64,000 nucleotides of DNA, taken from the NCBI RefSeq assembly GCF_000010325.1, contig NC_009662.1, forward strand, positions 764,501 to 828,500, given 5' to 3'. Within the stretch, counting starts at the first letter, position 1. Each line of letters starts with the position of its first letter. Positions 1 through 10,986 of the stretch are shown in pieces. Position numbers and translations under genes: made by a program. The notes under the pieces are model-generated. The model saw only the letters and a program-made list of their open reading frames with translations, made no database searches and was not told the origin of the DNA. The stretch is from Nitratiruptor sp. SB155-2 (GTDB lineage Bacteria > Campylobacterota > Campylobacteria > Campylobacterales > Nitratiruptoraceae).

Positions 1-404
1 ATTACAGACTCATCAACGAATGGAATGTCAAGCGCAATGTGATGTTGCCACTGGTCATAGCTGGTTTTCCAAAAGAGGTTTGCGAAGAGCAGACAAAAAA
101 ACTTCTCAAACATGTGAAACTAAGCGGAAAAGAGTTTGCATATCCACTTGAACTGAGCGGTGGAGAACAGCAAAGGGTCGCCATGGCAAGAGCCCTTGCA
201 CACAATCCTTTCATCATTTTGGCCGATGAACCTACTGGCAATCTTGATGAGTACTCTTCCAAAGTGATTTGGGGGTTGCTGGAGGGGGCAAACGTACAGC
301 TAGGAACTACGGTAGTCGTCGTTACACATTCCATACCCAAATATCTTGGAGTTCATTTCAAACATTATCATATAGACAACGGGATAGTGCATGCGATCTC
401 TTAA
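1..404 (+). CDS. ftsE: Cell-division ABC transporter ATPase FtsE (5' truncated by window)
   Basis: Only the C-terminal 133 residues are present; the open frame enters at base 3 with no start, so roughly the first 85-90 residues (including Walker A) lie upstream, judging by the usual FtsE length of about 220. Visible are the ABC signature LSGGEQQRVAMARAL, Walker B with the D-loop (IILADEPTGNLD) and the H-loop histidine (VVTHS). FtsE hydrolyses ATP with the membrane partner FtsX at the septum and transmits the signal to periplasmic cell-wall hydrolase activators. The next gene overlaps by 14 bases and encodes an FtsX-like protein, which separates this from other small ABC ATPases such as LolD. 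Confidence 0.9.
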   Translation, partial: YRLINEWNVKRNVMLPLVIAGFPKEVCEEQTKKLLKHVKLSGKEFAYPLELSGGEQQRVAMARALAHNPFIILADEPTGNLDEYSSKVIWGLLEGANVQLGTTVVVVTHSIPKYLGVHFKHYHIDNGIVHAIS

Positions 405-1202
405 AAATCATCTCTCTTTGATTATTCCTCTTTTTGCAATCCTGTTTGCTGTAGAGTTTTATCTATTGATAGAGCGGGCAATTCACTCTTACGAAAAAAA
501 ATTGGCGCAAGACTATTCTATTATTCTTGTTGCAAAAAAACCGTTGGATACTAACAGTTTAAAAAAACAGTTTCCTCTTATTGCGAATGTTGAAAGTATC
601 GATCCTAAGCAAGTGATAAAGAGATTGAAAATGAGAGGAATTGAAGTCGATTTTCAATCCTTAGAAAATTTCTTGCCCTATTTTTACAAAATTACTTTAC
701 AAAAATTTCTTTCCAATGAAGAGATAGAAAAGATAAAAAAGAAGCTTTTGCACCTTTCTTCAGTAACAAGAGTAGAAATTTTCACTCAGACCCATCATAA
801 AATGTATCAATTTTTACTTTTTGTAAAGAACATTACCCAATTATTCTTGGCTATTATTGTGCTTACAAGTGGTATGTTGGTTTTCAAACAGATCGAGATA
901 TGGTTTTTGGAACACAAGGAGCGAATGTATATCATGTCACTATTTGGTGCCTCTTGGTGGATGCGCAATGCCGTTTTGTTTAAACTTGCAATAACAGATA
1001 CTATAGCGAGCGTTGTCTTGGTTGCAGGAGTGGTTTGGTATCTCCTTCATACCCATCTTTTTCAATCCTTTTTGGGGTTGGATCTTACATTCGATCCAAA
1101 TACCATCGTCTTCGAAGATGCCGGCTGGTTATTTTCGATAGGATTGATTGTGTCGTTTATCACGATTGTAATCATCTCTATGAAAGAGCCAAGTTCGGGT
1201 AG

Positions 1203-1206
<4 letters not shown>
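391..1206 (+). CDS. ftsX: Cell-division membrane protein FtsX
   Basis: A 271-residue inner-membrane protein with one N-terminal membrane segment (about residues 12-30), a periplasmic domain of some 110 residues, and three further membrane segments (about 150-172, 196-220, 244-263). That is the FtsX topology. The start overlaps the end of ftsE and the stop overlaps the ATG of the envC-like gene (ATGA), so the three genes are translationally coupled. Known role: FtsX relays ATP hydrolysis by FtsE across the membrane to a coiled-coil activator. Sequence similarity of FtsX is low between phyla, so the call rests on topology plus position between ftsE and envC. Confidence 0.88.
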
Positions 1207-3383
<2,177 letters not shown>

Positions 3384-3386
3384 TAG

Positions 3387-5528
3387 ATGAATGAGTTCTT
3401 AGAAAAAGTAAAGAGTATTCATGATGTAGAAGAAGCGCAAAAACTTCTACTTCAAATCGCTCCAACTTCTGATAAACTCCAAGAAGCGATTGAGTTTGCA
3501 AAAATGGCCCATGCGGGCCAAAAACGAAAAAGTGGTGAACCGTATGTTATCCATCCCCTGCTGGTAGCAGCTATTACAGCATTTGTAACAAACGATCCCG
3601 ACATGGTACTTGCCGCTTTGTTACATGATGTGGTAGAAGACACCCCGCACACGATCGAAGAGATCGAAGAGCAGTTTGGCAAGGATGTGGCTCATTTGGT
3701 TGAAGGGATGACAAAAATTGTTGCGATACGAAGTGAAGAGCTTTTACCCTCTACATCCAACGAAAAACTAATAACTTCGGCGCTCTCCTTTCGAAAGATG
3801 CTCATTGCTTCTATCAAGGATGTGAGGGTTTTGATCGTGAAACTGTGCGATCGTTTGCACAATATGCTCACTCTTGATGCTCTGCCAAAGAAGAAACAGC
3901 TCAGAATTGCTGAAGAGACCCTTGTAGTCTATGCACCGATTGCCCATAGGCTTGGAATCGCCTCACTGAAAAATGTTCTAGAAGATTTGAGTTTTTACTA
4001 TCTTTTCCCAAAAGAGTACGAAAAAATTGATCAGTTTATCAGTTCGCATAAAGTTGAGCTCCATATGAAACTCAACGAGTTTATCGATAAGGTAAAAAAA
4101 CTCCTTGTGAAAAATGGGTTTGCAAGCAACTCTTTTGAAGTGATAGGTCGTATAAAACACTACTACTCCATCTATCTTAAAATGCAAAGAAAAGGGATCT
4201 CGATCGAAGAGGTTTTGGATCTTTTGGCTATCAGGATACTTGTTCAGGACAAGCTGGACTGTTACAAAGTTTTAGGCATTATCCACACTCATTTCAAACC
4301 CCTCATTATGCGATTCAAAGACTATATAGCTGTTCCAAAAGAGAATGGCTATCAAACGATTCATACAACCGTTTTCGATCAAACCAGTATCTTTGAGGTA
4401 CAGATCCGTACCTTTGATATGCATCATACAGCCGAGTATGGCGTTGCGGCTCACTGGAAGTATAAAATCGGACATGTAGGTGTCAATCTTGCATGGCTGG
4501 AAAATCTCCAATACCAAAATGAAAATATCGAAGAGTTTTATGAACTTGTTAAAAATGATCTGTTTAGTGAAGATATATCGGTTTTTTCTCCAAAAGGGGA
4601 CATCTTTACTTTGCCAAGAGGGGCAGTGGCTCTTGATTTTGCCTATGCTGTCCATACCGATGTGGGAAATAGAGCAAAAGCAGCATACATCAACAAACAA
4701 AAAAGTACTTTGCTTACAGAATTGAAAAATGGAGATATCGTCCGCATAGAACTTGCAGAGGAACCAATTCTTCGCTGCAGCTGGATTGATGCAGTGAAGA
4801 CTTCCAAAGCAAAAGATCAGATGCGATTGCTGTGTCGCCATAAATATAAAGAGGTCAGTTCAAAGGCGGCGATCAATATTTTGGCTAGTGAATTGAAAGA
4901 GAATCCCAAAAAAATAGTTGCATGGCTCAAGGACCATGAGATTACTGCACTTCACAGAATTGCAACGGAAATCAACTATCTTCAAGAGATTAAAAATAGA
5001 TATTTAAGCGAATATCGCAAGAAAAAAGGGGTGCTCTATCTTCTGTCGCCCAAACAGATAAAGCTGGAAAAGAGAGTTGTCGACAATTTTGTATTTTATA
5101 CAAACTATTCAATAAACAGAGTGGAGTTTGATTACTGCTGTCATCCAAAAAGGGGTGATGAGATTGTTGCTTTTCGTATGGATCATCATGCTGTTGTCCA
5201 TCATAAAATGTGCCAAAAGGCGCAAAAACTTATTGAAGATGGAAAACCGATGCTCTATGTTGAGTGGAAAGAAGACACGTTGCCCCATTACAAGCTTATT
5301 GCCCTGCTTCCGGATAAAAAGGGGGCTTTGGCGGATTTTTTACAGTTTTTGTCAAAACTGGGCATCAATCTGGTTTCTATTGAGCTTGGAAAAAATGTGG
5401 AGCAGACGAACTTATGTGAGATGGAGATCGAAGCGCCTGTCTTTGATCTTGAGCAGTTAAGGAAAAAAATAGCTCAAAAGGTTAAAATTATAGAATTTAT
5501 TAAAACGAGCGATGCGTATAACAAATAG
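3387..5528 (+). CDS. spoT: Bifunctional (p)ppGpp synthetase/hydrolase SpoT/Rsh
   Basis: A 713-residue RelA/SpoT homologue. The N-terminal HD hydrolase domain has the conserved HAGQKRKSGEPYVIHP and LLHDVVEDT (His80-Asp81). The synthetase domain follows with RIKHYYSIYLKM, NGYQTIHTTV, EVQIRT and the H-AE-GVAAHW motif. A TGS domain (from about 390, with FTLPRGAVALDFAYAVH) and a C-terminal ACT domain (from about 640, LIALLPDKKGALADF) complete the long-RSH layout. Both catalytic halves look intact, so it should make and degrade (p)ppGpp; Campylobacterota usually carry a single such enzyme. It sits between rpoZ and tyrS in a same-strand run. Confidence 0.95.
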   Translation: MNEFLEKVKSIHDVEEAQKLLLQIAPTSDKLQEAIEFAKMAHAGQKRKSGEPYVIHPLLVAAITAFVTNDPDMVLAALLHDVVEDTPHTIEEIEEQFGKDVAHLVEGMTKIVAIRSEELLPSTSNEKLITSALSFRKMLIASIKDVRVLIVKLCDRLHNMLTLDALPKKKQLRIAEETLVVYAPIAHRLGIASLKNVLEDLSFYYLFPKEYEKIDQFISSHKVELHMKLNEFIDKVKKLLVKNGFASNSFEVIGRIKHYYSIYLKMQRKGISIEEVLDLLAIRILVQDKLDCYKVLGIIHTHFKPLIMRFKDYIAVPKENGYQTIHTTVFDQTSIFEVQIRTFDMHHTAEYGVAAHWKYKIGHVGVNLAWLENLQYQNENIEEFYELVKNDLFSEDISVFSPKGDIFTLPRGAVALDFAYAVHTDVGNRAKAAYINKQKSTLLTELKNGDIVRIELAEEPILRCSWIDAVKTSKAKDQMRLLCRHKYKEVSSKAAINILASELKENPKKIVAWLKDHEITALHRIATEINYLQEIKNRYLSEYRKKKGVLYLLSPKQIKLEKRVVDNFVFYTNYSINRVEFDYCCHPKRGDEIVAFRMDHHAVVHHKMCQKAQKLIEDGKPMLYVEWKEDTLPHYKLIALLPDKKGALADFLQFLSKLGINLVSIELGKNVEQTNLCEMEIEAPVFDLEQLRKKIAQKVKIIEFIKTSDAYNK

Positions 5529-5536
5529 GAGAGGGA

Positions 5537-6736
5537 ATGTTGAAAGAAGCTTTGGCTGAAATTTCAAGAGGTACAGCTGAAATAATTGATCAAGAAAGAA
5601 TAGAAACTCTTTTGAAAGAGTACATCGAACATGGTAAAAACTACTACGTGAAAGCTGGATTTGATCCTACAGCTCCCGATTTACACTTAGGTCATACGGT
5701 ACTTTTACAAAAATTGGCTACATTTCAAAAGTATGGAGGGATTGTTCAATTCATTATCGGTGACTTTACCGCTATGATAGGTGATCCTACCGGAAAAAGT
5801 GAAACACGAAAGAAACTGGACCGTGAAACTGTTTTGAAAAATGCACAAAGTTATAAAGATCAGGTTTTTAAAGTATTGAATCCTGCAAAAACAGAGGTCG
5901 TTTTCAACTCCTCTTGGCTTGATGCCTTGGGTGCAAGCGGACTGGTTGAGTTGACGACACTCTTCAGTGTTGCGAGAATGCTTGAAAGAGATGATTTTGA
6001 AAAGCGATATAAAGCGGGTCGTCCGATTGCAATTAGTGAATTTATCTATCCGCTTTTACAAGGCTATGATAGCGTCCATTTAAAGAGCGATATCGAAATA
6101 GGTGGAACAGATCAAAAGTTCAATCTTTTGATGGGAAGACATCTGCAACGAAGCTTCGGAATCGGTAAAGAACAGGCTGTATTGATGATGCCAATTCTCG
6201 AAGGACTCGACGGCGTTCAGAAAATGAGTAAATCTCTTGGAAACTATGTGGGTGTCACGGAAGAGCCAAACGAGATGTTCGCAAAGCTGATGAGTATCAG
6301 TGATGAACTGATGTGGCGATATTATGAACTATTGAGCAGCAAATCCCTTGAAGAGATCCAAACATTGAAAGAGGGTGTTGAAAAAGGAGAGATTCATCCA
6401 AAGTTTGTCAAAGAACTTCTTGCAATGGAGATAGTAGAACGCTATCATGATGCTGAGGCTGCAAAAGCAGCAAAAGAGGAGTTTGACAGGGTACACAAGA
6501 AAAACGATATTCCCACCGATATCAAAGAGGTGGAGATGCAAGGTCCTGTTTGGATAGCAAAAGCGCTTGTAGAAGCTGGGCTCGAGCCTTCAACCTCACA
6601 GGCAAGACGGGATATTCAAGCAGGTGCCGTTCGAGTGAATAAAGAGAAAATAACGGATAAAGATTTTCATCTGCAAACGGGTGAATATATTGTCCAAGTT
6701 GGGAAAAGAAAATTTGCTAAAGTAAAGGTAGGATGA
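5537..6736 (+). CDS. tyrS: Tyrosyl-tRNA synthetase
   Basis: A 399-residue class I synthetase that charges tRNA-Tyr. The HIGH-type motif is HLGH (residues 50-53, in PDLHLGHTVLLQKL), the KMSKS loop is intact in VQKMSKSLGNY near residue 230, and an S4 RNA-binding domain occupies the last 60 residues (from about 335). The GGTDQKFNLLMGR segment contributes to tyrosine and tRNA binding. The start is ATG 5537 with GGAGAGGG immediately upstream. It follows spoT by 8 bases and overlaps the next gene by 4. Confidence 0.97.
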   Translation: MLKEALAEISRGTAEIIDQERIETLLKEYIEHGKNYYVKAGFDPTAPDLHLGHTVLLQKLATFQKYGGIVQFIIGDFTAMIGDPTGKSETRKKLDRETVLKNAQSYKDQVFKVLNPAKTEVVFNSSWLDALGASGLVELTTLFSVARMLERDDFEKRYKAGRPIAISEFIYPLLQGYDSVHLKSDIEIGGTDQKFNLLMGRHLQRSFGIGKEQAVLMMPILEGLDGVQKMSKSLGNYVGVTEEPNEMFAKLMSISDELMWRYYELLSSKSLEEIQTLKEGVEKGEIHPKFVKELLAMEIVERYHDAEAAKAAKEEFDRVHKKNDIPTDIKEVEMQGPVWIAKALVEAGLEPSTSQARRDIQAGAVRVNKEKITDKDFHLQTGEYIVQVGKRKFAKVKVG

Positions 6737-7830
6737 TGGAAACCCTTCCACCACTCAAAATTGGAAAATACACGATTCCCTATCCAATTGTGCAAGGGGG
6801 TATGGGAGTAGGAATAAGTTGGGACAGGCTTGCCGGAAATGTCAGTAAAGAGGGAGGACTTGGAGTTATCAGTAGTGTCGGTACAGGATATTATGAAAAC
6901 AAAAAATATATCGAAAAGGAAGTCGCCGGACGTCCTTTAGAGACTGCGAACTTCTATTCGAAAAAGGCGCTTTTTAAAATCTTTGAAAATGCTAGGAAAA
7001 TCTGTGGTGACGCTCCGCTTGGTGCAAACGTATTGTATGCGATCAATGATTATGGAAGAGTTGTCCGAGATTCATGTGAGGCGGGTGCAAATATCATTAT
7101 CACTGGTGCAGGACTACCGACAAACATGCCGGAATTTACTAAAGATTTTCCAGATGTTGCACTTGTTCCGATTGTATCAAGTGCAAAAGCTTTAAAAATC
7201 ATCTGTAAACGTTGGAGTCAGCGATACAACAAAATTCCGGATGCCGTTATTGTGGAAGGGCCTTTGAGCGGAGGGCATCAAGGCTTTACCTATGAGCAGT
7301 GTTTCATGGAAGAGTTTCAGCTCGAAAACATCGTTCCGCAAGTGGTGGAAGAGGCAAAAAAATGGGGAGATATACCTATCATTGCAGCAGGCGGTATCTG
7401 GGATCATGAGGATATCAAAAAGTTTTTAGGTCTCGGAGCAAGTGGGGTACAAATTGGTACGAGATTTATCGGAACACATGAGTGTGATGCAAGTGACACA
7501 TTCAAAAAGATTTTGATCAATGCTAAAAAAGAGGATATCTTACTTTTAAAATCTCCAGTAGGGTATCCTGCACGTGGTATTCGAACCAATTTGATAGAAC
7601 TGGTAGAAAAACGTGAAGGGCCACCTATCAAATGTATCAGTAACTGTGTGGCTCCGTGTCACAGAGGCGTGGAAGCAAAGGCTGTCGGATACTGTATCGC
7701 CGATAGACTCAGTGATGCGTATGAGGGAAAAGCCGATACCGGCCTCTTTTTTAGTGGAGCCAACGGATATCGAGTCAATGAGATTATCAGTGTCAAAGAG
7801 TTGATGCAAAAACTGGTCTTTGGAGAGTAG
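6733..7830 (+). CDS. NAD(P)H-dependent flavin oxidoreductase (nitronate monooxygenase/FabK-like family)
   Basis: A 365-residue TIM-barrel flavoprotein of the family that includes nitronate monooxygenase (2-nitropropane dioxygenase) and FabK enoyl-ACP reductase. Visible family features are YPIVQGGMGVGIS at the N-terminus, PLSGGHQGFT near residue 178, and the FMN-phosphate loop AAGGIWDHEDIKKFL followed by GASGVQIGTRFI. A cluster of cysteines (CISNCVAPCHRG) near residue 300 is an addition not needed for flavin binding. The substrate cannot be told from sequence. The start ATG overlaps the tyrS stop; ATG 6736 is an alternative one codon later. Its stop lies 2 bases before the proposed ATT start of the amidase. 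Confidence 0.85.
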   Translation: MMETLPPLKIGKYTIPYPIVQGGMGVGISWDRLAGNVSKEGGLGVISSVGTGYYENKKYIEKEVAGRPLETANFYSKKALFKIFENARKICGDAPLGANVLYAINDYGRVVRDSCEAGANIIITGAGLPTNMPEFTKDFPDVALVPIVSSAKALKIICKRWSQRYNKIPDAVIVEGPLSGGHQGFTYEQCFMEEFQLENIVPQVVEEAKKWGDIPIIAAGGIWDHEDIKKFLGLGASGVQIGTRFIGTHECDASDTFKKILINAKKEDILLLKSPVGYPARGIRTNLIELVEKREGPPIKCISNCVAPCHRGVEAKAVGYCIADRLSDAYEGKADTGLFFSGANGYRVNEIISVKELMQKLVFGE

Positions 7831-7832
7831 TC

Positions 7833-9203
7833 ATTCGCTTTTTCATCATAATACTATTGACATCGATACTTTTTGCTAAAAATGTTCAGTTAGAGAAGGC
7901 AAAATATTATTGCCAACTCTCTTCCAAAAATGCTCAGCTCAAGGCTTATAATCTATATAAATCCGTTTATATAAAATCGTTGATTGACAACAACAAGAAA
8001 GAGAAGATTGAAGCTTTAAAAGGATTGATAGAGTGCTCTAAAAAACTCCATTTAAAAAGTGATGATTATGAACGGGAACTCTCCTATCTCATAGGCGGTA
8101 AAAAATCACTCTATAAACCTAAGCTGGCAAAAAACAAAACCACTACTCAACACAGCACTTTAACGAGCTATCGATTGAAATCGGGGTATGTACAATTTTT
8201 CTTTAATCGTCCTATCGATAAAAAAGATATTCGCCATTTTACGCTCAAAAGAGGAAGTATTTATAAAGATATCTACGATATCAAGGCTCGACTTGGATTT
8301 AAAAAGATTATAAAGAAATTGCATACTGTGGATAAAATGAAAATCGCACAGTATAAAAAAGATGTTGTTCGTATCGTTTTTGAGAACTCCTCTGCGATAC
8401 GTTCACGATTTAGTCTCAAAAATAGACTACTCAATATTTATTTGAAAAAAAATAGTTCCACATCTGTTTCTAAAAAATCTCCAGACACCATTCGAGTCAT
8501 TCCGCAGGTGATAAAAAATAGCAGTTACACTATTGTGATCGATCCTGGACACGGCGGCAAAGATAGTGGTGCCATAGGCTATAAAAGAAAAAAAGAGAAA
8601 GATATCGTTCTTTCCATTGCCAAAAAAGTGTATAAATCTTTAAAAAATGCAGGGTACAAAGTCTATCTTACAAGACGAGGTGACTATTTCATTAGCCTCC
8701 GCAATAGAACAAAATTCGCCAATAAGGTTCACGCTAATCTCTTTATCTCCATACATGCCAATGCCGCTCCAAAACGAAGTAGGTATCTGACGATGCATGG
8801 ATTGGAAACATTTTATCTCTCCCCCGCAAGAAGCTCAAGAGCAAAGAGGATAGCGGCTTTGGAAAACAGAGTGGATATGCAGGGTATGAACTATTACAGT
8901 AAAAACGTCTATCTCGATTTTTTAAATCGGGAAAAAACAATACTTTCAAATAAGCTGGCTATCGATATACAAAAAAACATCTTGTATCATCTAAGAAAAA
9001 GATACAAAGTAAAAGATGGCGGTGTGCGTCCCGGTCCTTTTTGGGTCCTTGTTGGTGCTCAAATGCCATCAATCTTGATTGAAGTAGGATATATCACCAA
9101 TCCAACAGAAGCAATGCGCTTGAGTAACCCTATCTATCAGAAATTGATTGCGAAAGGCGTTGTAGAAGGGGTGGAAAGCTATCTTAAAAACATTGAGAAA
9201 TGA
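7833..9203 (+). CDS. N-acetylmuramoyl-L-alanine amidase (AmiC-type, exported), ATT start proposed
   Basis: A zinc amidase that cuts the bond between MurNAc and the stem peptide. With the proposed ATT start the protein has 456 residues: a signal peptide (Met-Arg then hydrophobic to about residue 15), an AMIN-like region (about 110-205), and an Amidase_3 domain. The zinc-site motifs DPGHGG (about 237-242), the Glu in KEKD, FISIHAN, and the catalytic LIEVGY are all present, as is the long helical insert before the last motif that blocks the active site in EnvC-activated amidases. ATT 7833 has TGGAGAG at 7821-7827; the first standard start, TTG 7857, has no ribosome-binding site and would leave only seven residues of signal. 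The 3' end abuts the convergent Rrf2 gene. Confidence 0.9.
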   Translation: MRFFIIILLTSILFAKNVQLEKAKYYCQLSSKNAQLKAYNLYKSVYIKSLIDNNKKEKIEALKGLIECSKKLHLKSDDYERELSYLIGGKKSLYKPKLAKNKTTTQHSTLTSYRLKSGYVQFFFNRPIDKKDIRHFTLKRGSIYKDIYDIKARLGFKKIIKKLHTVDKMKIAQYKKDVVRIVFENSSAIRSRFSLKNRLLNIYLKKNSSTSVSKKSPDTIRVIPQVIKNSSYTIVIDPGHGGKDSGAIGYKRKKEKDIVLSIAKKVYKSLKNAGYKVYLTRRGDYFISLRNRTKFANKVHANLFISIHANAAPKRSRYLTMHGLETFYLSPARSSRAKRIAALENRVDMQGMNYYSKNVYLDFLNREKTILSNKLAIDIQKNILYHLRKRYKVKDGGVRPGPFWVLVGAQMPSILIEVGYITNPTEAMRLSNPIYQKLIAKGVVEGVESYLKNIEK

Positions 9204-9620
9204 TTAAATACAGTAATCTATATGTGATCTGGCTTTGAGTCTGTATTCGTCAAAGATAGTGATCGGCCTGGAAAGAAAATTCTGAATCGTTTTGTTAAAA
9301 TCGCTCCACAACGCTTCTAATACAGGGTTTTGGGTTCTACATATACCGGTACAGCACTCTGGTTCTACGCTATTGATTATATCGATTAAAAGAATCTCTT
9401 TGGGAGGTTTGGCTAAAATATATCCGCCTTTCGCTCCACGAATTGATTTGACGATACCACTTTTTTTCAGATCCAACAGGATCTGTTCCAAAAAATTTTT
9501 GGGGATAGAGCCAAGTTTGGCTATCAATTCTGTCTTCAGTGGCTTGTTTTCGTTGTAATGTTCATATAGGACAAAAATCGCTGCAATCGCATAGGATCCT
9601 TTTGCTGAAACAAGTGCCAT
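9204..9620 (-). CDS. Rrf2-family transcriptional regulator
   Basis: A 138-residue winged-helix protein of the Rrf2 family (relatives IscR, NsrR, CymR, RsrR). The family features are SAKGSYAIAAIFVL at the N-terminus, the recognition helix region IPKNFLEQILLDLKKSGIVKSIRGAKGGYIL, and a short cysteine segment with Cys89, Cys90 and Cys94. IscR and NsrR carry three spaced cysteines for an Fe-S cluster; here two are adjacent and only one follows, so cluster binding is uncertain. The ATG at 9620 has GGAG six bases upstream and overlaps the stop of the upstream DUF4395 gene by one base; an in-frame TTG one codon earlier is less likely. Likely autoregulator of this two-gene operon. Confidence 0.88.
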   Translation of the reverse strand: MALVSAKGSYAIAAIFVLYEHYNENKPLKTELIAKLGSIPKNFLEQILLDLKKSGIVKSIRGAKGGYILAKPPKEILLIDIINSVEPECCTGICRTQNPVLEALWSDFNKTIQNFLSRPITIFDEYRLKARSHIDYCI

Positions 9621-10045
9621 CAATTACTCCATTTTTGTATTTGTTGATACACAACACATCCTACACAAAATCCAAAAAGTGCTTCAAGCATTATACATAA
9701 AAGTAAAATGGAGGCAAACGTATATGAAACGACAGGAATCGTAGCACTCACTATGATACATATTGCAATAACAAGTCCCAGTTTCAATGCAAAATTTTTA
9801 GAAGCTCCATCCTCTAACTTCGGTCGTATCGCAAAGAGGTTTTGTATCAATTTGGCAGTATACAGGAAAGGAGCCAATCTTTTATCAAAAAGTCTCAAGA
9901 TCATCTCAAATACCACGGGAAGAAAAAAGAGAATATTTTGTGACAACAGATACAAAAGCGTAAAAAGAATGAAAAAAAGTCCACTGATGCGAAGTTGTAC
10001 TACATCGACTCTTTCTGATGAAATGGGGCAAGAATTGAAGTGCAT
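9620..10045 (-). CDS. DUF4395 membrane protein
   Basis: A 141-residue protein with the DUF4395 start (CPISSERVD at residues 6-14) followed by a hydrophobic pair (about 18-50) and a second pair (about 88-130), so probably four membrane segments. The function of the family is unknown; members often lie near thiol or sulfurtransferase genes, which is established context rather than something seen here. Cysteines occur at the N-terminus and in the last membrane region (FCVGCVVY). It is first in a two-gene operon with an Rrf2 regulator and has a near-consensus promoter. Role inferred at most as membrane-associated thiol or iron-sulfur stress related. Confidence 0.75.
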   Translation of the reverse strand: MHFNSCPISSERVDVVQLRISGLFFILFTLLYLLSQNILFFLPVVFEMILRLFDKRLAPFLYTAKLIQNLFAIRPKLEDGASKNFALKLGLVIAICIIVSATIPVVSYTFASILLLCIMLEALFGFCVGCVVYQQIQKWSN

Positions 10046-10067
10046 AAACCTCTCCTGATAAATTGTA

Positions 10068-10101
10068 CTGCCATTATAATGCAGAGAGGCAAAAATGTCA
10101 A
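10068..10101 (-). promoter_or_regulatory. Near-consensus promoter of the DUF4395-rrf2 operon with overlapping palindrome
   Basis: Reading the minus strand, a perfect -35 TTGACA (10096-10101) is followed after exactly 17 bases by a perfect -10 TATAAT (10073-10078), 27 bases from the start codon. Overlapping the -10 is a near palindrome, CTGC-ATTATAAT-GGCAG (10068-10084), suited to bind a dimeric repressor such as the Rrf2 protein encoded downstream. The promoter is directly visible; the operator assignment is inference. Confidence 0.8.
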
Positions 10102-10141
10102 GTAAATCAGTTGAAATAGTAGGGTATGAAGGGGAGAGGGC

Positions 10142-10660
10142 CTATTTATAGTTCTGTATGGCCTCTTCCAAAATCTTTTCAGCTTCCTCTTTCCCTTTAT
10201 ACTCTTTCACTTTTACCCATTTGTTCGGCTCAAGAATTTTATATGTTTCGAAAAAGTTCTTGATCTTATCGAGCGTGTGTTTCGGTAAATCCTCTATAGT
10301 TGTAATATGATCATATGTAGGGTCAACTTTTGAAACAGGTACGGCCAGTAATTTTTCATCCATGCCGCTCTCATCTTCCATGACAAGAACACCAATGAGC
10401 CTACATTTAATGACACTACCTGGTACGACAGGGTAATCGCACAATACCATAATATCGGCAGGATCTCCATCTGCAGCGAGCGTATTTGGTACAAAACCGT
10501 AATTTGCAGGATAAAACATCGCACTGTACATGACACGATCTACCCATATAGCGCCACTCTCTTTGTCCAGTTCATACTTTATGTTTGATCCGTAAGGAAT
10601 CTCGATGAGTGCGTGCACTTTATCTGGAGACTCCCCATGTCCAATTTTTTCTAGATTCAT
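10142..10660 (-). CDS. ppa: Inorganic pyrophosphatase (family I)
   Basis: A 172-residue soluble pyrophosphatase (E. coli enzyme 175). The metal-binding signature DGDPADIMVLCD is intact, as are the N-terminal EIPYGSNIKYELDKESG and the VDPTYDHI stretch. It hydrolyses PPi from biosynthesis and so pulls aminoacylation and polymerisation reactions forward. It lies 50 bases downstream of the DUF503 gene on the same strand, with a TATAAT-like -10 at 10687-10692 in the gap, so it may have its own promoter besides read-through. Confidence 0.97.
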   Translation of the reverse strand: MNLEKIGHGESPDKVHALIEIPYGSNIKYELDKESGAIWVDRVMYSAMFYPANYGFVPNTLAADGDPADIMVLCDYPVVPGSVIKCRLIGVLVMEDESGMDEKLLAVPVSKVDPTYDHITTIEDLPKHTLDKIKNFFETYKILEPNKWVKVKEYKGKEEAEKILEEAIQNYK

Positions 10661-10710
10661 ATGCTCTCCTCTTGATGGTTTTGCGTATTATATTGAAAAA
10701 TAGTTGTAAA

Positions 10711-10986
10711 TTAGATTAGTTCATATTGAAGGGATATTTCTAGGTCGGGGAAATGGGTTTCCAACATCTTTTCCAGATTTTCTATTTTTTCATTGGCATC
10801 TTGCGCACTGCTTGCAAAAAAGAGTAACTCTAGGTGGCCCTCTTTAGCATATTCTCCGCTGATGTCGGCAACGCACATATTTTTGTTTTTAAGCTTATCT
10901 TTGATTGAATGCAGAATTTTGCGCCGCCCTTTGAGAGATTGGACGAATGGAAGATCGATGGTTACAAAGACATGAACTATCTGCAA
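10711..10986 (-). CDS. DUF503 (YlxP-like) small protein
   Basis: A 91-residue protein matching DUF503: a hydrophobic beta-strand start ([12 protein letters not shown]), the conserved SLKGRRKILHSIKDKLKNK, then VADIS and a C-terminal beta segment with DLEISLQYEL. DUF503/YlxP proteins have a ferredoxin-like fold and in Firmicutes sit beside rbfA; function is not established. Here the gene overlaps the end of the cinA-like gene by 10 bases and precedes ppa. I infer only that it belongs to the aspS-feoA-adk-cinA operon. Confidence 0.75.
   Translation of the reverse strand: MQIVHVFVTIDLPFVQSLKGRRKILHSIKDKLKNKNMCVADISGEYAKEGHLELLFFASSAQDANEKIENLEKMLETHFPDLEISLQYELI

Noticed and set aside
4272-4841. 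Minus-strand open frame of 189 codons opposite spoT
   Set aside because: Lies against the conserved synthetase and TGS domains of spoT; translation is cysteine/phenylalanine-rich noise.
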